This document shows, piece by piece, positions 1 to 10,300 of a stretch of DNA of 64,000 nt (within the stretch, counting starts at the first letter, position 1; every line of letters starts with the position of its first letter). Both the position numbers and the translations under genes were made by a program. The DNA is taken from the NCBI GenBank assembly GCA_965262845.1, contig CBDHFX010000002.1, positions 1,426,001 through 1,490,000 of the forward strand. The letters run 5' to 3'. Source of the DNA: ECT2AJA-044 sp965262845 (lineage in GTDB: Bacteria > Bacteroidota > Bacteroidia > Flavobacteriales > ECT2AJA-044). The notes below the pieces were generated by a model. It was given only the letters and a program-made list of their open reading frames with translations. It did no database searches and was not told where the DNA came from.

Positions 1-786
1 TCATTTCCGTTGGAAACGATAAATAATGCGGCCAATCTGCTGCTCCGGAGCATTAATATCGCCCTGCCACCTGGTCTTCAGAGCAGCTTCCTTAGCCTTG
101 CTTAACAAGCATTGGGCCGCATTCGTGGTTCCACGGTCTCCGGGCTCGGCACGAGTTACATTACCTTTTCGGTCAACCCAGATCTTTACTACAACCTTAC
201 CTTCTTCGTTGCAGGTATATTCCGGCTTGGGCCTGGCCAAAACGGCACGATTTCCCAATTGGTAATCACCGCTGTTTCCACCTCCCTCGTTGCCCTGGTA
301 GTTCGGAGCGTTGGGATTCCCGGTCGGATCACCCATATCGCCTGAACCCTGCGCATCGCCTTCATTACTGCTGTTTGTGTTATTGAAGAAATCATTCAAA
401 GCCCTGTTCAACTCATCGCTCGGCTGGGGCTCTTCGGGCTGATTTTCCTTTTCCGGTGCCACTTGTTCCTGAGGCTTTTCGTCGCCAATACTAACTGTTT
501 CGATCTGATCTTGTGTCACCACCTCCTCAACCGGCTCCACCAGTTCACTTTCTATCAGAACTTCCGGAACATCCCGCTCTATTTCATTTGTTTGAGCAGA
601 CTGGGGTTTTGTAGGGCCTGGCGGCCCGAATGCGGCCTCTGCATTACCGAAGTTTATTGCAATGCCATCTTCGGGAGGAGGCACTATATACTTCAATCCC
701 ACAAAAAAGAATAGAATCAACAGCCCTATGTGGATCCCGAGGGTCCAGTAAAGTCCTTTTCTTCTGTCTTTTTTGTCACCAACCAC
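1..786 (-). CDS. tonB: Energy transducer TonB family protein
   Basis: Inner-membrane-anchored energy transducer that would pass proton-motive force from ExbB/ExbD to outer-membrane TonB-dependent receptors. The 261-residue protein has a short basic N-terminus, one membrane segment at about residues 13-30, a long Pro/Glu/Gln-rich periplasmic stretch (about 35-125), a Gly/Asn-rich linker and a C-terminal TonB-like fold (about 180-261) ending in IIYRFQRK. It is third in the exbB-exbD-tonB run, 71 bp after exbD. The first usable start is GTG at 786; no ATG lies in the frame between it and the upstream in-frame stop. The stop codon is the first three bases of the window. The Gly/Asn linker is longer than in enterobacterial TonB but common in Bacteroidota. 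Family is clear; receptor specificity cannot be read. Confidence 0.85.
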   Translation of the reverse strand: MVGDKKDRRKGLYWTLGIHIGLLILFFFVGLKYIVPPPEDGIAINFGNAEAAFGPPGPTKPQSAQTNEIERDVPEVLIESELVEPVEEVVTQDQIETVSIGDEKPQEQVAPEKENQPEEPQPSDELNRALNDFFNNTNSSNEGDAQGSGDMGDPTGNPNAPNYQGNEGGGNSGDYQLGNRAVLARPKPEYTCNEEGKVVVKIWVDRKGNVTRAEPGDRGTTNAAQCLLSKAKEAALKTRWQGDINAPEQQIGRIIYRFQRK

Positions 787-857
787 TTTTTCGATACTCG
801 ATTTTGAATTCGTGCCTCTTAATAGGGGCCCGATCGGTCAAAGGATCCGGAATAAAA

Positions 858-1250
858 TCACTTCGGATCTGTTGCCAATACGATCTTGAACTGGTTCCTG
901 TACGCAATGTCCATGACTGTAACAGCATGCTCAACCGGGACTCCCTTCTCCACTCTTAATACGATGGTTGACTCATCATTTCCTCTGAGCTGATCAACCA
1001 AAACCGATTCCAGTAATTCGGGCTCAATCCGATCTTTGTCAATATAATAGTTCAACTTCGCATCAATGCTCACGCTCGTACTCTGCTTCTTAACCGTTTT
1101 GGCCTTACTCTGCGGCAATACCAGGTCCAAGGCATTTGTGGTCACCAGAGTAGAAATGAGCATGAAGAAGATCAGTAGCAGGAACACGATGTCCGTCATC
1201 CCCGACATCGAGAAGTTGGCATTGACCTTATTTCGGCTGCGCAAATTCAT
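858..1250 (-). CDS. exbD: ExbD/TolR biopolymer transport protein
   Basis: Rotor partner of ExbB in the proton-driven motor that energises TonB. It is 130 residues with a short cytoplasmic N-terminus, one transmembrane helix at about residues 18-38 and a periplasmic domain. Asp20, just inside the helix (MTDIVFLLLIFF), matches the conserved proton-carrying aspartate of ExbD/TolR. Its ATG shares one base with the stop of exbB (TGATG), indicating translational coupling. Length is normal for the family. ExbD and TolR are hard to separate by sequence alone; the neighbouring tonB favours ExbD. Confidence 0.9.
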   Translation of the reverse strand: MNLRSRNKVNANFSMSGMTDIVFLLLIFFMLISTLVTTNALDLVLPQSKAKTVKKQSTSVSIDAKLNYYIDKDRIEPELLESVLVDQLRGNDESTIVLRVEKGVPVEHAVTVMDIAYRNQFKIVLATDPK

Positions 1251-1948
1251 CAGGCTATCGGTTCGTGCAGGAGATCAAGGAATTCTGTGCTCCGCGCTTC
1301 CATTTTAAATACTACTTTCTCAACCCGACTCACGAGCAGGTTGTAGCCGATGTACGCTACGATCCCCACGATCAGACCGGCAACGGTAGTGGTCATAGCG
1401 GTGTAGATCCCCTGGCTCAGCATCTCCACATTGATTTGTCCGCCTGCATTGGCCATTTCGTGAAATGCCAGGATCATCCCGATCACCGTTCCCAGAAATC
1501 CGATCATTGGCGCCGCACCTGAAATAGTCGCTAACGTGGCCAAATTGGTCTCCATTGAGTAAACTTCCAATTTACCGGTGTTCTCGATCGCTGCCGAAAT
1601 ATCGCCCAATGATTTTCCGATCCGGCTAATCCCCTTCCCGATCATTCGCGCAATAGGTGTATTGGTCCGCTTGCAAAGGTCCTTCGCACTATCCAGACGC
1701 CCTTCCTTCACATAGTCGCGGATGTTGTTCATAAAGTTTTCGTCCTCCTTACTTGCTTTTTTGATGGCATTGTGACGCTCTACATAGATGTACACAGCAA
1801 TGACCGATAATACGAACAGTACCAGCATGATGATATTTCCACCGATGCCACCGCTCGTTATGAGCTCAATAATGGATAGGGTTTGCTCCTGAGACGTCTG
1901 CGCCGTACTGGTATCCGCATTCAGGCTGTTAATCTGTAACAAGTTCAC
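1250..1948 (-). CDS. exbB: MotA/TolQ/ExbB proton channel family protein
   Basis: Stator-like inner-membrane proton channel working with ExbD and TonB. The 232-residue protein has a membrane segment at about 37-55, a cytoplasmic region of about 60-125 and two further helices (about 140-165 and 185-210). The conserved GAAPMIGFLGTVIGM stretch typical of ExbB/TolQ is present. It is the first gene of exbB-exbD-tonB and lies divergent from the acyl-CoA dehydrogenase gene with about 165 bp between starts. The N-terminus before the first helix is longer than in E. coli ExbB. I see no convincing TAnnTTTG promoter just upstream on the minus strand. Confidence 0.9.
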   Translation of the reverse strand: MNLLQINSLNADTSTAQTSQEQTLSIIELITSGGIGGNIIMLVLFVLSVIAVYIYVERHNAIKKASKEDENFMNNIRDYVKEGRLDSAKDLCKRTNTPIARMIGKGISRIGKSLGDISAAIENTGKLEVYSMETNLATLATISGAAPMIGFLGTVIGMILAFHEMANAGGQINVEMLSQGIYTAMTTTVAGLIVGIVAYIGYNLLVSRVEKVVFKMEARSTEFLDLLHEPIA

Positions 1949-2067
1949 GAGATCTGTGGATTAGGTTTGTTCGTAAAACGGCCGAAACGCTCCGGCTATT
2001 GTGCCTTAGTCCCGGACACATCCGTTCAACGTCCTTTTCCAATGTGAGGCAATAATGGCAAAACCGT

Positions 2068-2075
2068 TACCTTTG
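2068..2075 (+). promoter_or_regulatory. Bacteroidota -7 promoter motif upstream of acyl-CoA dehydrogenase
   Basis: TACCTTTG matches the Bacteroidota sigma-ABfr -7 consensus TAnnTTTG and lies about 40 bp before the chosen ATG. I see no clear -33 TTTG at the usual 19-21 bp spacing, so this is a motif call only. Confidence 0.45.
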
Positions 2076-2115
2076 GTCCTTATTGAGCACGACATCACCC
2101 CCAGTATTTTTATTG

Positions 2116-3258
2116 ATGAAGTTCAAATTGACCGAAGAGCACAAAATGATCCGCGATACGGCCCGCGAATTTGCCCGTACCGAGCTGTTACCGGGAGTGA
2201 TCGGGCGCGATGAAAGGCAGGAGTTCCCTGCAGAGCAGGTCAGGAAAATGGGTGAGCTCGGGTTTATGGGCATGATGGTTGATCCGGCGTATGGCGGTGG
2301 TGGTATGGATACCATTAGCTACGTGCTTGCGATGGAGGAAATTTCCAAGATTGATGCCTCTGCCTCCGTGACCATGTCGGTCAACAACTCACTGGTTTGC
2401 TGGGGGCTCGACAAATTTGGAACCCCGGATCAAAAGGAAAAATACCTGAAGCCGCTTGCCTCCGGTGAAATTATTGGCGCTTTCTGCCTCAGTGAACCTG
2501 AGGCGGGATCTGATGCAACCTCCCAACGCACTACTGCCGAAGACAGAGGCGATCACTACCTGCTTAACGGAAACAAGAACTGGATCACTAATGGAAACAG
2601 TGCTTCGGTGTACCTGGTGATTGCTCAAACCGATCGCGATAAAGGTCATCGCGGGATCAACTGCCTAATTGTGGAAAAAGGGATGGAAGGATTCGAAATC
2701 GGCAAAAAAGAAGACAAAATGGGGATACGTGGGTCCGATACGCACAGCCTTATGTTCACCGATGTAAAAGTGCCTAAAGAAAACTGCATCGGCGGGGACG
2801 GGTTTGGATTCAAGTTCGCTATGAAGACCCTGAGCGGCGGACGTATCGGAATTGCGGCTCAAGCCCTCGGAATCGCCTCCGGAGCCTTTGAATTAGCCGT
2901 TCAATACGCCAGGGAGCGTACTACCTTTGGTAAGCCGATCGGCAACCATCAGGCCATCGCTTTCAAACTGGCCGATATGGCAACGCGCATTGAAGCCGCC
3001 CGTCTCTTGATCTATAAAGCCGCAACCCTCAAGGACGCCGGTGAAAATTTCGACAGGGAGAGCGCCATGGCTAAGTTATTTGCTTCCGAAACAGCTATGT
3101 GGGTGACCACCGAAGCGGTGCAGGTCCACGGTGGCTACGGCTACGTAAAGGAATACCACGTGGAACGACTCATGCGCGATGCCAAGATCACCCAGATCTA
3201 TGAAGGAACCTCAGAGATCCAGCGCATCGTGATCTCACGCTCGTTGTTGAAGGATTAA
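2116..3258 (+). CDS. Acyl-CoA dehydrogenase
   Basis: FAD enzyme that oxidises acyl-CoA to trans-2-enoyl-CoA, the first step of beta-oxidation or branched-chain amino-acid degradation, passing electrons to ETF. The 380-residue protein has the usual N-terminal helical domain, a middle beta domain with the FAD/substrate signature (CLSEPEAGSDA) and a C-terminal helical domain. The catalytic glutamate of the short/medium-chain class is present in QIYEGTSEIQ near the C-terminus. ATG at 2116 is preferred to an in-frame ATG at 2083 because MKFKLTEEHKMIRD is the normal family start and a promoter motif lies between. Sequence alone does not fix chain-length preference; the short-chain/butyryl-CoA type is most likely. 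Confidence 0.92.
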   Translation: MKFKLTEEHKMIRDTAREFARTELLPGVIGRDERQEFPAEQVRKMGELGFMGMMVDPAYGGGGMDTISYVLAMEEISKIDASASVTMSVNNSLVCWGLDKFGTPDQKEKYLKPLASGEIIGAFCLSEPEAGSDATSQRTTAEDRGDHYLLNGNKNWITNGNSASVYLVIAQTDRDKGHRGINCLIVEKGMEGFEIGKKEDKMGIRGSDTHSLMFTDVKVPKENCIGGDGFGFKFAMKTLSGGRIGIAAQALGIASGAFELAVQYARERTTFGKPIGNHQAIAFKLADMATRIEAARLLIYKAATLKDAGENFDRESAMAKLFASETAMWVTTEAVQVHGGYGYVKEYHVERLMRDAKITQIYEGTSEIQRIVISRSLLKD

Positions 3259-3275
3259 GGAATTTGCCCCGAAAC

Positions 3276-3347
3276 CCGTTAGCATCCCTCAGTTTTTCTA
3301 TCGCTGCCCGATCAAAAAAATGCTGCACCATCACAACCTGCTAACGG
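3276..3347. repeat. Widely spaced inverted repeat between acd and murF
   Basis: CCGTTAGCA (3276-3284) and its exact reverse complement TGCTAACGG (3339-3347) flank 54 bp that contain a poly-A run. It lies between the convergent ends of the acyl-CoA dehydrogenase and murF genes. It could form a long-loop hairpin, but no U-tract follows either arm, so it is not called a terminator. Confidence 0.4.
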
Positions 3348-3383
3348 ACATTAAGCCTGAGACAATAACTCCGTCAGCAAAAT

Positions 3384-4652
3384 TTATAAGTGGGGGAGAA
3401 GCTGCTCCAGGGCCATACCCCTTGAGCCTTTGATCAAGATTGTCCGCTTTTTGGGTGCGTATTGCTTCAGATGCGCTGCGGCTTCGTGTGTCGTTGCAAA
3501 ACTCATAAAATGACCAGGGCGCCTGCAGGCAGCAAATAAAGGGCCCACCAGTATTACCTGTTCAATACCTTCCTCCTTCAACAGCCTGATCACCCGTTCG
3601 TGCTCCTTACCGCTATCTGCCCCCAGCTCCAGCATATCGCCCAGGATCACTGCCGGCGCCTCGAACTTGCGCAGATTTACAATCGCCGCACTCATATTAT
3701 CCGGATTTGCATTGTAGCAATCCACAATCAGATCGTTCCGCGCTCCCCTTTGATACTGCGACCGATTCAGGTTCGGCTGATAACTTTCGATCCCGTTAGC
3801 GATTTCTGCATCCGTTACACCGTAATATCGTGCGATCAGCACTGCATAGGCCAGATTTCTGTAATTATAGGCACCGGTAAGCTGCGACATTGCCTGTTCC
3901 TGTTGCCATGTCAGGCCTAAAAATTTTCCATCGGCCTGCGGCCGGATGTGCAGGTCCCCGGTCTTTTCACCAAAAGTGATGCGCCTGATCCCCCTGCTCT
4001 GTTTCATCTGTTCCCTGTCATCAGCACACACGAAGGCGAGTCCACCTATAGCCCTCAAATGGTCATACAACTCACTCTTTCCCCTAACCACGCCTTTCTT
4101 CCCTCCGAAACCTTCCAAATGCGCCTTGCCGAAGTTCGTGATAAATCCGACATCGGGCTGTGAAATGGTGCAAAGAAACCCGATCTCTTTCCGATGATTG
4201 GCCCCCATTTCGATCACGGCCATTTCGTGTTCGGCCCGAATTTCCAGAATACTCAGCGGCACGCCAATGTGGTTGTTGAGGTTTCCTTTGGTTGCATAGA
4301 CCTTGTACTTTTGTGCCAGGGTACAGCGCAATAGTTCCTTGCTCGTCGTTTTTCCATTTGACCCTGTGAGTCCGATCACCGGGATCTTCAGCTGCCGACG
4401 GTGATATCGGGCAAGGTCCTGCAGGATCTCCAATACATTCCCCACCAGCACTCGATTTGCTCCCGCAAACTGAGGTTCATCAATCACGGCATAGGCTGCA
4501 CCCCTGGCCAGGGCCTCTTCAGCATATTGATTCCCGTTGAAACGCTCGCCCTTCAGAGCAAAGAAAATGCATCCCGGACTGATCTTTCGGGTGTCGGTAC
4601 TAACGGCCGGATGCTTCCGGTACAGTTCGTAGAGGTTTTCAATGGTATACAT
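3384..4652 (-). CDS. murF: UDP-N-acetylmuramoyl-tripeptide--D-alanyl-D-alanine ligase
   Basis: Cytoplasmic ATP-dependent ligase adding D-Ala-D-Ala to UDP-MurNAc-tripeptide, the last soluble step of peptidoglycan precursor synthesis. The 422 residues show the three Mur ligase domains: N-terminal substrate domain (to about 85), central ATPase with P-loop GSNGKTT at 97-103 and the conserved NFGKAHLEGF segment, and a C-terminal domain with the DCYNANPDNM motif. Length is near the family norm. It lies downstream of gldJ on the same strand, but a terminator-like hairpin ends two bases before its ATG, which makes its expression route unusual. Confidence 0.95.
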   Translation of the reverse strand: MYTIENLYELYRKHPAVSTDTRKISPGCIFFALKGERFNGNQYAEEALARGAAYAVIDEPQFAGANRVLVGNVLEILQDLARYHRRQLKIPVIGLTGSNGKTTSKELLRCTLAQKYKVYATKGNLNNHIGVPLSILEIRAEHEMAVIEMGANHRKEIGFLCTISQPDVGFITNFGKAHLEGFGGKKGVVRGKSELYDHLRAIGGLAFVCADDREQMKQSRGIRRITFGEKTGDLHIRPQADGKFLGLTWQQEQAMSQLTGAYNYRNLAYAVLIARYYGVTDAEIANGIESYQPNLNRSQYQRGARNDLIVDCYNANPDNMSAAIVNLRKFEAPAVILGDMLELGADSGKEHERVIRLLKEEGIEQVILVGPLFAACRRPGHFMSFATTHEAAAHLKQYAPKKRTILIKGSRGMALEQLLPHL

Positions 4653-4653
4653 A

Positions 4654-4682
4654 GAAAAATCCCCCGGAGTTGGCCGGGGGAT
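4654..4682 (-). terminator. Rho-independent terminator after gldJ, abutting the murF start
   Basis: On the minus strand a perfect 9-bp stem (ATCCCCCGG / CCGGGGGAT, loop CCAACT) is followed by TTTTT, then one base, then TATG of murF. The gldJ stop is 21 bp upstream of the hairpin. It would end gldJ transcripts, or act as an attenuator controlling read-through into murF. Confidence 0.75.
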
Positions 4683-4702
4683 AAACTTTTTAACTCTTTT
4701 TT

Positions 4703-6178
4703 CTAATTCCCTCGTGGGTCACCTACACGGTGCATCGCACAGCGAAACCCAATATCATCAGTAGCCATGTCTTCTTCAAGGTAGCGACGCGTACCCGGAG
4801 CCAGCCAATAAACGCGGTCTTTCCAGGAACCACCCTTGTACACACGTACCTGGTTGTTGTACAGACTCGTACGGGCATAATCGTACATTGCTGCTTCTCC
4901 TTCCGGCACCTGACTTTGATCGTAGTAGTAGATTGAGGACTCCACATCACCGTCAAGATAATCACGAACATCGGCACGCTTGTAATTGCGGCGTCCGAGT
5001 ACTTCCTCATCGGTCACTTCGCGTTTCACCATGTTGCCGAGTGAGTCGACAGGCTCAATGTATCCTTCTTCATCGGTTGCCCATGTCTTGTACACATTAC
5101 CACGGTAAGCGCGAAAGTCATTCATGTCTTCCATGCTGAGCGGACGATAAACATCGGCTACCCATTCGTTCACGTTTCCGGCCATGTCGTACAGTCCGAA
5201 ATCGTTTGGCATGAAACTGCGCACCGGAGCGGTAATGTCCCATCCGTCGTTTAAGTATCCACCGATACCCATATTGTCTCCTCGTCCGCGCTTAAAGTTG
5301 GCAAGCATTTGGCCTTTATACTTGTCCTCGGAGTTACGTACTCCGTGTCCGTCCCAGGGGTATTGACGTTTTTCGGTTATGCGTTCATATTCCGTATTTC
5401 CAATGAGGGCTCTCGCCGCGTATTCCCACTCTGCTTCTGTGGGGAGTCGGTACCTGGGTAAAATAATTCCGTCTTCCATTTTCGCAGGGCGTCCGGCATC
5501 TCCGGCTCCCTCCGGATTCAGGTCCGGCAAGTTCCTTTTCACCTCACCCACATACTGACCATAGAGGTAGGCATCGGTATCAAAGTTATAGTCTTCGTAT
5601 TGGTTCGGATTGGTACGCAGGATCCCTTCCGCGATCAGGATCTGCTCGTTCACGCGGTCCGTACGCCAGGCACAGTAATCGTTCGCTTGCAACCAGCTCA
5701 CACCTACGACCGGATAAAAATTGTAGGACGGGTGACGGAAATAGGTTTCCACGTATGGTTCGTTGTACGCCAGCTCCGAGCGCCATACGAGCGTATCGGG
5801 CAATGCCTTTTCATACACCTCCGGATAACTATATGAGTACACGCGGTTTAGCCAGTAGAGGTATTCGCGATAAGCAAGGTTGGTCACCTCAGTCTCATCC
5901 ATATAGAAGGAAGAGACGGTCACACGACGGGGGATGTTGTCCCAATCGTACATCACGTCTTGTTCCACACGACCCATCGCGAAGGTTCCCCCTTCAACGA
6001 ATACCAGGCCGGGGCCGGTTTCCTGGCCCCTGTAATTCAAATTCGCCTCAAAACCACCGTTCCTGGGATCGTTATAACTCCAACCGGTTGTTTCACTCTG
6101 CTCAGTACACGCCGTAAACACGGCCATGGCACTAAAAGCCAGGACAAAACGCGTTAGATCTTTGGTTTTCAAAATCAT
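4703..6178 (-). CDS. gldJ: GldJ-type T9SS / gliding motility lipoprotein (SUMF1 fold)
   Basis: Outer-membrane-associated lipoprotein of the type IX secretion/gliding machinery. The 491 residues carry a lipoprotein signal peptide (FTAC, Cys24) followed by a formylglycine-generating-enzyme-like (SUMF1) domain starting at VFVEGGTFAMG and ending at GGSW...GFRC. The paired catalytic cysteines of true formylglycine enzymes are not evident, as expected for GldJ/GldK. GldJ is preferred over GldK because gldK normally sits in a gldKLMN operon, absent here, while gldJ lies beside porU-porV in Flavobacterium as it does here. A TACCTTTG motif just upstream gives it its own promoter within the end of the preceding porP-type gene. 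Confidence 0.88.
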   Translation of the reverse strand: MILKTKDLTRFVLAFSAMAVFTACTEQSETTGWSYNDPRNGGFEANLNYRGQETGPGLVFVEGGTFAMGRVEQDVMYDWDNIPRRVTVSSFYMDETEVTNLAYREYLYWLNRVYSYSYPEVYEKALPDTLVWRSELAYNEPYVETYFRHPSYNFYPVVGVSWLQANDYCAWRTDRVNEQILIAEGILRTNPNQYEDYNFDTDAYLYGQYVGEVKRNLPDLNPEGAGDAGRPAKMEDGIILPRYRLPTEAEWEYAARALIGNTEYERITEKRQYPWDGHGVRNSEDKYKGQMLANFKRGRGDNMGIGGYLNDGWDITAPVRSFMPNDFGLYDMAGNVNEWVADVYRPLSMEDMNDFRAYRGNVYKTWATDEEGYIEPVDSLGNMVKREVTDEEVLGRRNYKRADVRDYLDGDVESSIYYYDQSQVPEGEAAMYDYARTSLYNNQVRVYKGGSWKDRVYWLAPGTRRYLEEDMATDDIGFRCAMHRVGDPRGN

Positions 6179-6202
6179 TAGGATTTAGGTCATTTTGCTG
6201 CA

Positions 6203-6210
6203 CAAAGGTA
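6203..6210 (-). promoter_or_regulatory. -7 promoter motif for gldJ
   Basis: On the minus strand TACCTTTG (TAnnTTTG consensus) lies 25 bp upstream of the gldJ ATG, in the short gap after the porP/sprF-type gene. No clear -33 element was found. Confidence 0.45.
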
Positions 6211-6212
6211 AA

Positions 6213-7187
6213 CTAAAACTTCGGGCAGTTTATTGTTTTGAATTTCTTCTTCTTCGGACGGCAATTGAATTGGCAGCTCAAAGAAAACTCATGTGCTCCG
6301 CCTTCCTGGTTGGTGAATTCACTTACCGTGTAGTCGTAACTGTAACCAATGGCCAGCCCATCGCTCAGCTGGAATCCGATCAGGACTACCAGGGCATCGG
6401 CATTGATTTCGTTGAAACGAAAGGCCAATCCACCCGTGAGCACTCCCCGGGTCACGGACAGCAAAAAGTTCCATTGCTGGAATCCACCCTGGTATTGATA
6501 CAGGATCCCCGGATTCAACATAGTCGTGGATCCGGAAGCCAAACGCCTGCCACCTCCGATCGGGATCTGTGCACCTCCATGAAAGGTCATCTTCAGCGGA
6601 AGGATTGATGAAATGAGGAAAGGATCATTGGGTTGGGTCAAATGGTGGAAAGCACCGCCCAGATAGAATACATCGGTATAAAGCAGGAATCCGGTCGACA
6701 AATCCGGGTGTCCGATCTGATCCGCACCCTGAACCTCTTGTGTGGGTTTCACAAATCCGTACAGGTTGTGGATCTGATCGCCAAAGCGCAACGAACTCCA
6801 GTCAAGTGTACGCTGACGATACCCGGCCTGAAATCCCACCAGCAAGCTTACCTCACGCGACACGGTGAGGTGATAACTGTAAATGGCATGCACTTCTGTG
6901 ATCCCGAGTGTTCCGGCTCCGGCATTGTCATTGGTTAACAGCAGCCCCAAACCGCCACTGATCCCGCTCACGAACTGATCGTACGAAGCGCCGATCGTGC
7001 GAAACGCCCCCAGAGCCGGATACTGAAGCCGGTAAATCATGTTCACCCTGGGGCATTTGGTCGCACCAGCCATCGCCGGATTTAGGTACAATCGGTTGGC
7101 GTAGAACTGCGAGAAGTGCGGATCTTGCGCATACACGACCCCAGTACCGATTATAAGTGTACATCCTAATGCTAACAAGTGTTTCAT
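6213..7187 (-). CDS. PorP/SprF family T9SS outer-membrane protein
   Basis: Predicted outer-membrane beta-barrel of the PorP/SprF family, which helps T9SS assembly or surface attachment of specific large adhesins. The 324-residue protein has a signal peptide (residues 1 to about 21, ending VYAQ), the family opening DPHFSQFYANRLYLNPAMAG and alternating beta segments. The basic tail with several lysines and cysteines after the barrel is unusual. It is upstream of gldJ on the same strand and divergent from porU with a 170-bp gap. The family has many paralogues per genome; SprF-like proteins usually neighbour their adhesin, but no such adhesin is adjacent, so whether this is core PorP or a dedicated SprF cannot be told. 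Confidence 0.85.
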   Translation of the reverse strand: MKHLLALGCTLIIGTGVVYAQDPHFSQFYANRLYLNPAMAGATKCPRVNMIYRLQYPALGAFRTIGASYDQFVSGISGGLGLLLTNDNAGAGTLGITEVHAIYSYHLTVSREVSLLVGFQAGYRQRTLDWSSLRFGDQIHNLYGFVKPTQEVQGADQIGHPDLSTGFLLYTDVFYLGGAFHHLTQPNDPFLISSILPLKMTFHGGAQIPIGGGRRLASGSTTMLNPGILYQYQGGFQQWNFLLSVTRGVLTGGLAFRFNEINADALVVLIGFQLSDGLAIGYSYDYTVSEFTNQEGGAHEFSLSCQFNCRPKKKKFKTINCPKF

Positions 7188-7357
7188 CTCAGCAGGTTAA
7201 TGAGCCAACAATAATACAAATTTCTTTATGATTACGAACACAAACCACAAAAAAAGGGTTGGGATAAAAGTTCCTATTGGGGCTTTTTGTCCCCGCCATA
7301 TACTACATGGAGCGTTCGCATCGTTCCAAGGAGACAAACACTAATGCTTTAGTTCTC

Positions 7358-10300
7358 ATGCGGAAATTATTTTTATCTGCGTTTGCGGTCACAGCCCTCG
7401 CTGCAATTGCTCAGAACCAATATGTGGAGCTCAATTGGCAAGCGCCAACAACGCTGAGCAGTGGCAAAACATCAGTTCGTGCCCTCTATTTCAAAGGTGC
7501 CCACTACAACATGCCCGACGACGCCTTGCCCCGGGTTTTTCTCAAACAAGATCTCAGCGGGGATCCGGCCGATTTCGAGGTGAAGCTCCTTAATACCGCC
7601 TACGAGGCACTGACAACTGAAGAGCTTCAGGTATTGGGAGACCAGGAATTACCGAACCAAATAGAAATACGCCCTACGGTCGGATGGATCCGCAAGCAAC
7701 CGGTGGCCCGGGTTGACCTGCTTCCCCTTCGCAGAAATCCAGCCACGGGGCAAATGGAAAAACTGACCTCTTTTACATGGCGCATTACCGAGGTACGATC
7801 GCGGAACGCATCGGGCCGTGAGGCCCGGAACAGTAGTAGCTGGGCCACGAATTCCGTGCTCGCGACCGGCCAATGGTATCGGATCGGGGTAACGAAAAAA
7901 GGAATGTACAAACTTGATCGTGATGCGCTGAATGAACTTGGACTTAACGTAAACAGTTTGAACCCACGGACGCTGAAGGTTTACGGAGGCGGAGGCGGAA
8001 TGCTGCCGGTACGGAATGAGGACCCACGTGTGGATGACCTGCAGGAGCTGAATGTGCGGGTAGTCGGTGAAGCAGACGGAAGCATGGATGCCGGTGACTA
8101 TCTGCTGTTTTATGCGGAAGGCCCCGGGAAGTGGACACTAAACGAAGATGGACGGTTCGAATATGAACACAATGTGTATTGCGATACCAATTACTACTAC
8201 ATTACGTCGGGCGGTGCAGCCGGAAAACGAGTGACACTGGTGGCTGATGATACGGGCACGCCAACGCACCAGGTGTCCACCTTTGTGGACTACACACATC
8301 ACGAGAACGACTGGACGAATCTGGTGGCATCGGGCCGCAAATGGTTTGGGGAGTATTTCGATATAACACCGAGCTATAATTTTACCTTCGGTTTTGATAA
8401 TCTGATAATTTCAGAGCCCGTTTGGGTACGGGCCCGGGCAGTAGGGCGATCCTCCAACGAAACGGCCATTACTGTTACTTCAAACAACCAAGCCACGCCG
8501 ATCATCCGACTAACCTTTGACAGAGTTGGTTCAGGTACATACGATGACTACGTCAGTGAAGCTGAAGGGACGGGGACCTACATCAATAATTTGTTTGACA
8601 ATGTGATCCTGACCACTACCTATCAGGACATGGGCGTTCCGGGTAGTATTGCCTGGCTCGATTTTATTGAGGTGAATGCAACGCGATTGCTGAAGCATAC
8701 GGGTAAATTCATGGGAATCATACAGCCTGATGTGATCGGGTCAGGTAACCTGGCCGAGTACACACTGCAGAATGCGAATGGTGTGACCCTCTGGGAGGTG
8801 ACCGATCCCTTCAATGTCAAGGCACTCGCCGTGAATCACTCCGGCAGTTCCCTCAGCTGGAAGCGATACGCTACCGTAATGCGCAGCTATGTATCATTCA
8901 CCGGTAACGATTTTCTCAGGCCAGCACTATTTGGAAGCGTGCTCAACCAGAACCTGCACGGGACTCCGCTGGCTGATATGTTCATTGTGGCTCCGGGCGA
9001 GTTTTTCGAAGAAGCCCGACGTTTGGCTGATTTCCATAAGCGGGTTGATGGTATGTCGGTTACCGTAGTGACCCCCCGGCAGATCTATAACGAATTTAGT
9101 TCCGGAAGGCAGGACGTCAGTGCCATTCGCGATTTTATGCGAATGTACTACGAGCGCGCCACAACGCCTGCTGAGCTTCCTACGCATCTCTTACTCTTCG
9201 GTGATTGCTCCTACGACTATAAAGACATTTTGAGCGAGAACACCAATTTCGTACCGACCTTTCAGAGCCAGCCGAGTTTCAACCTGGTCAGATCTTTCTG
9301 CACCGACGACTTCTTTGGCTGTTTGGATCCGACCGAAGGTAGCCAAACTATATTTGATGCCCTTGACCTCGCGATCGGAAGGCTTCCTGTCAAGACCGTG
9401 GATGAAGCCCGTGCGGTGGTGAACAAGATCATACAATACTATGATGAGTCGAGTCTGGGCGACTGGACCCAGCGCGTGCTGTTCGTGGCCGACGATGTGG
9501 ATTCCAACTGGGAAACCGATTTGATAGGTGGCGCGGACCGGTCGGCCATGGAAATAGATACCCGGTATCCGGAGTTCAACATTCAAAAGATCTATTCCGA
9601 TTCATATACCCAGGTCACGAATGCCGCCGGGGAGAGTTACCCCGATGCGATGATTGATTTGCGCAACCAGATCGAACGCGGTGTCTTGCTGATCAATTAC
9701 GTCGGACACGGCGGTGAGACTGGCTGGGCGAGTGAAGGAATTTTAAACGTGAGCGACGTGCGTGCATATGAGAACTTTGAGAGGCTGAATGTGATGCTGA
9801 CCATCACTTGTGAGTTTAGCCGGTTCGACGATCCTGGCCGGGTTTCGGCAGGGGAGTTTGCCCTGCTGAATCCAAACGGTTGCTCGGTAGCCCTGTTCAG
9901 CACCACGCGGGTGGTGTGGGTGGGAGAGGGTAATGACCTGAACGGCGATTTCTACGAATATGCCTTTGAAAAGGACGCTAACGGAAACGACTACACCTTT
10001 GGTGAGATCATGCGTTTAACCAAGAACCGCGCCGGAACAGACAAGATCCGTCGCAGATTCGGACTGCTGGGCGATCCGGCCCTGCGTTTCCTGCGTCCGG
10101 AATACGATATTCGGGTCACTACGGTGAACCAGACTCCGGTGGCTAGCTTCAACGATACCTTGAATGCCCTGAGTCTGGTGCAGGTAAGTGGAATTGTAAA
10201 TGAGCCCGGAGGAGAGGTTAAAAGGGATTTTAACGGGATCCTGTACGCAACGGTCTACGACAAATATAGTGAGTTGCAAACCCTGGCCAACGACGGGGCG

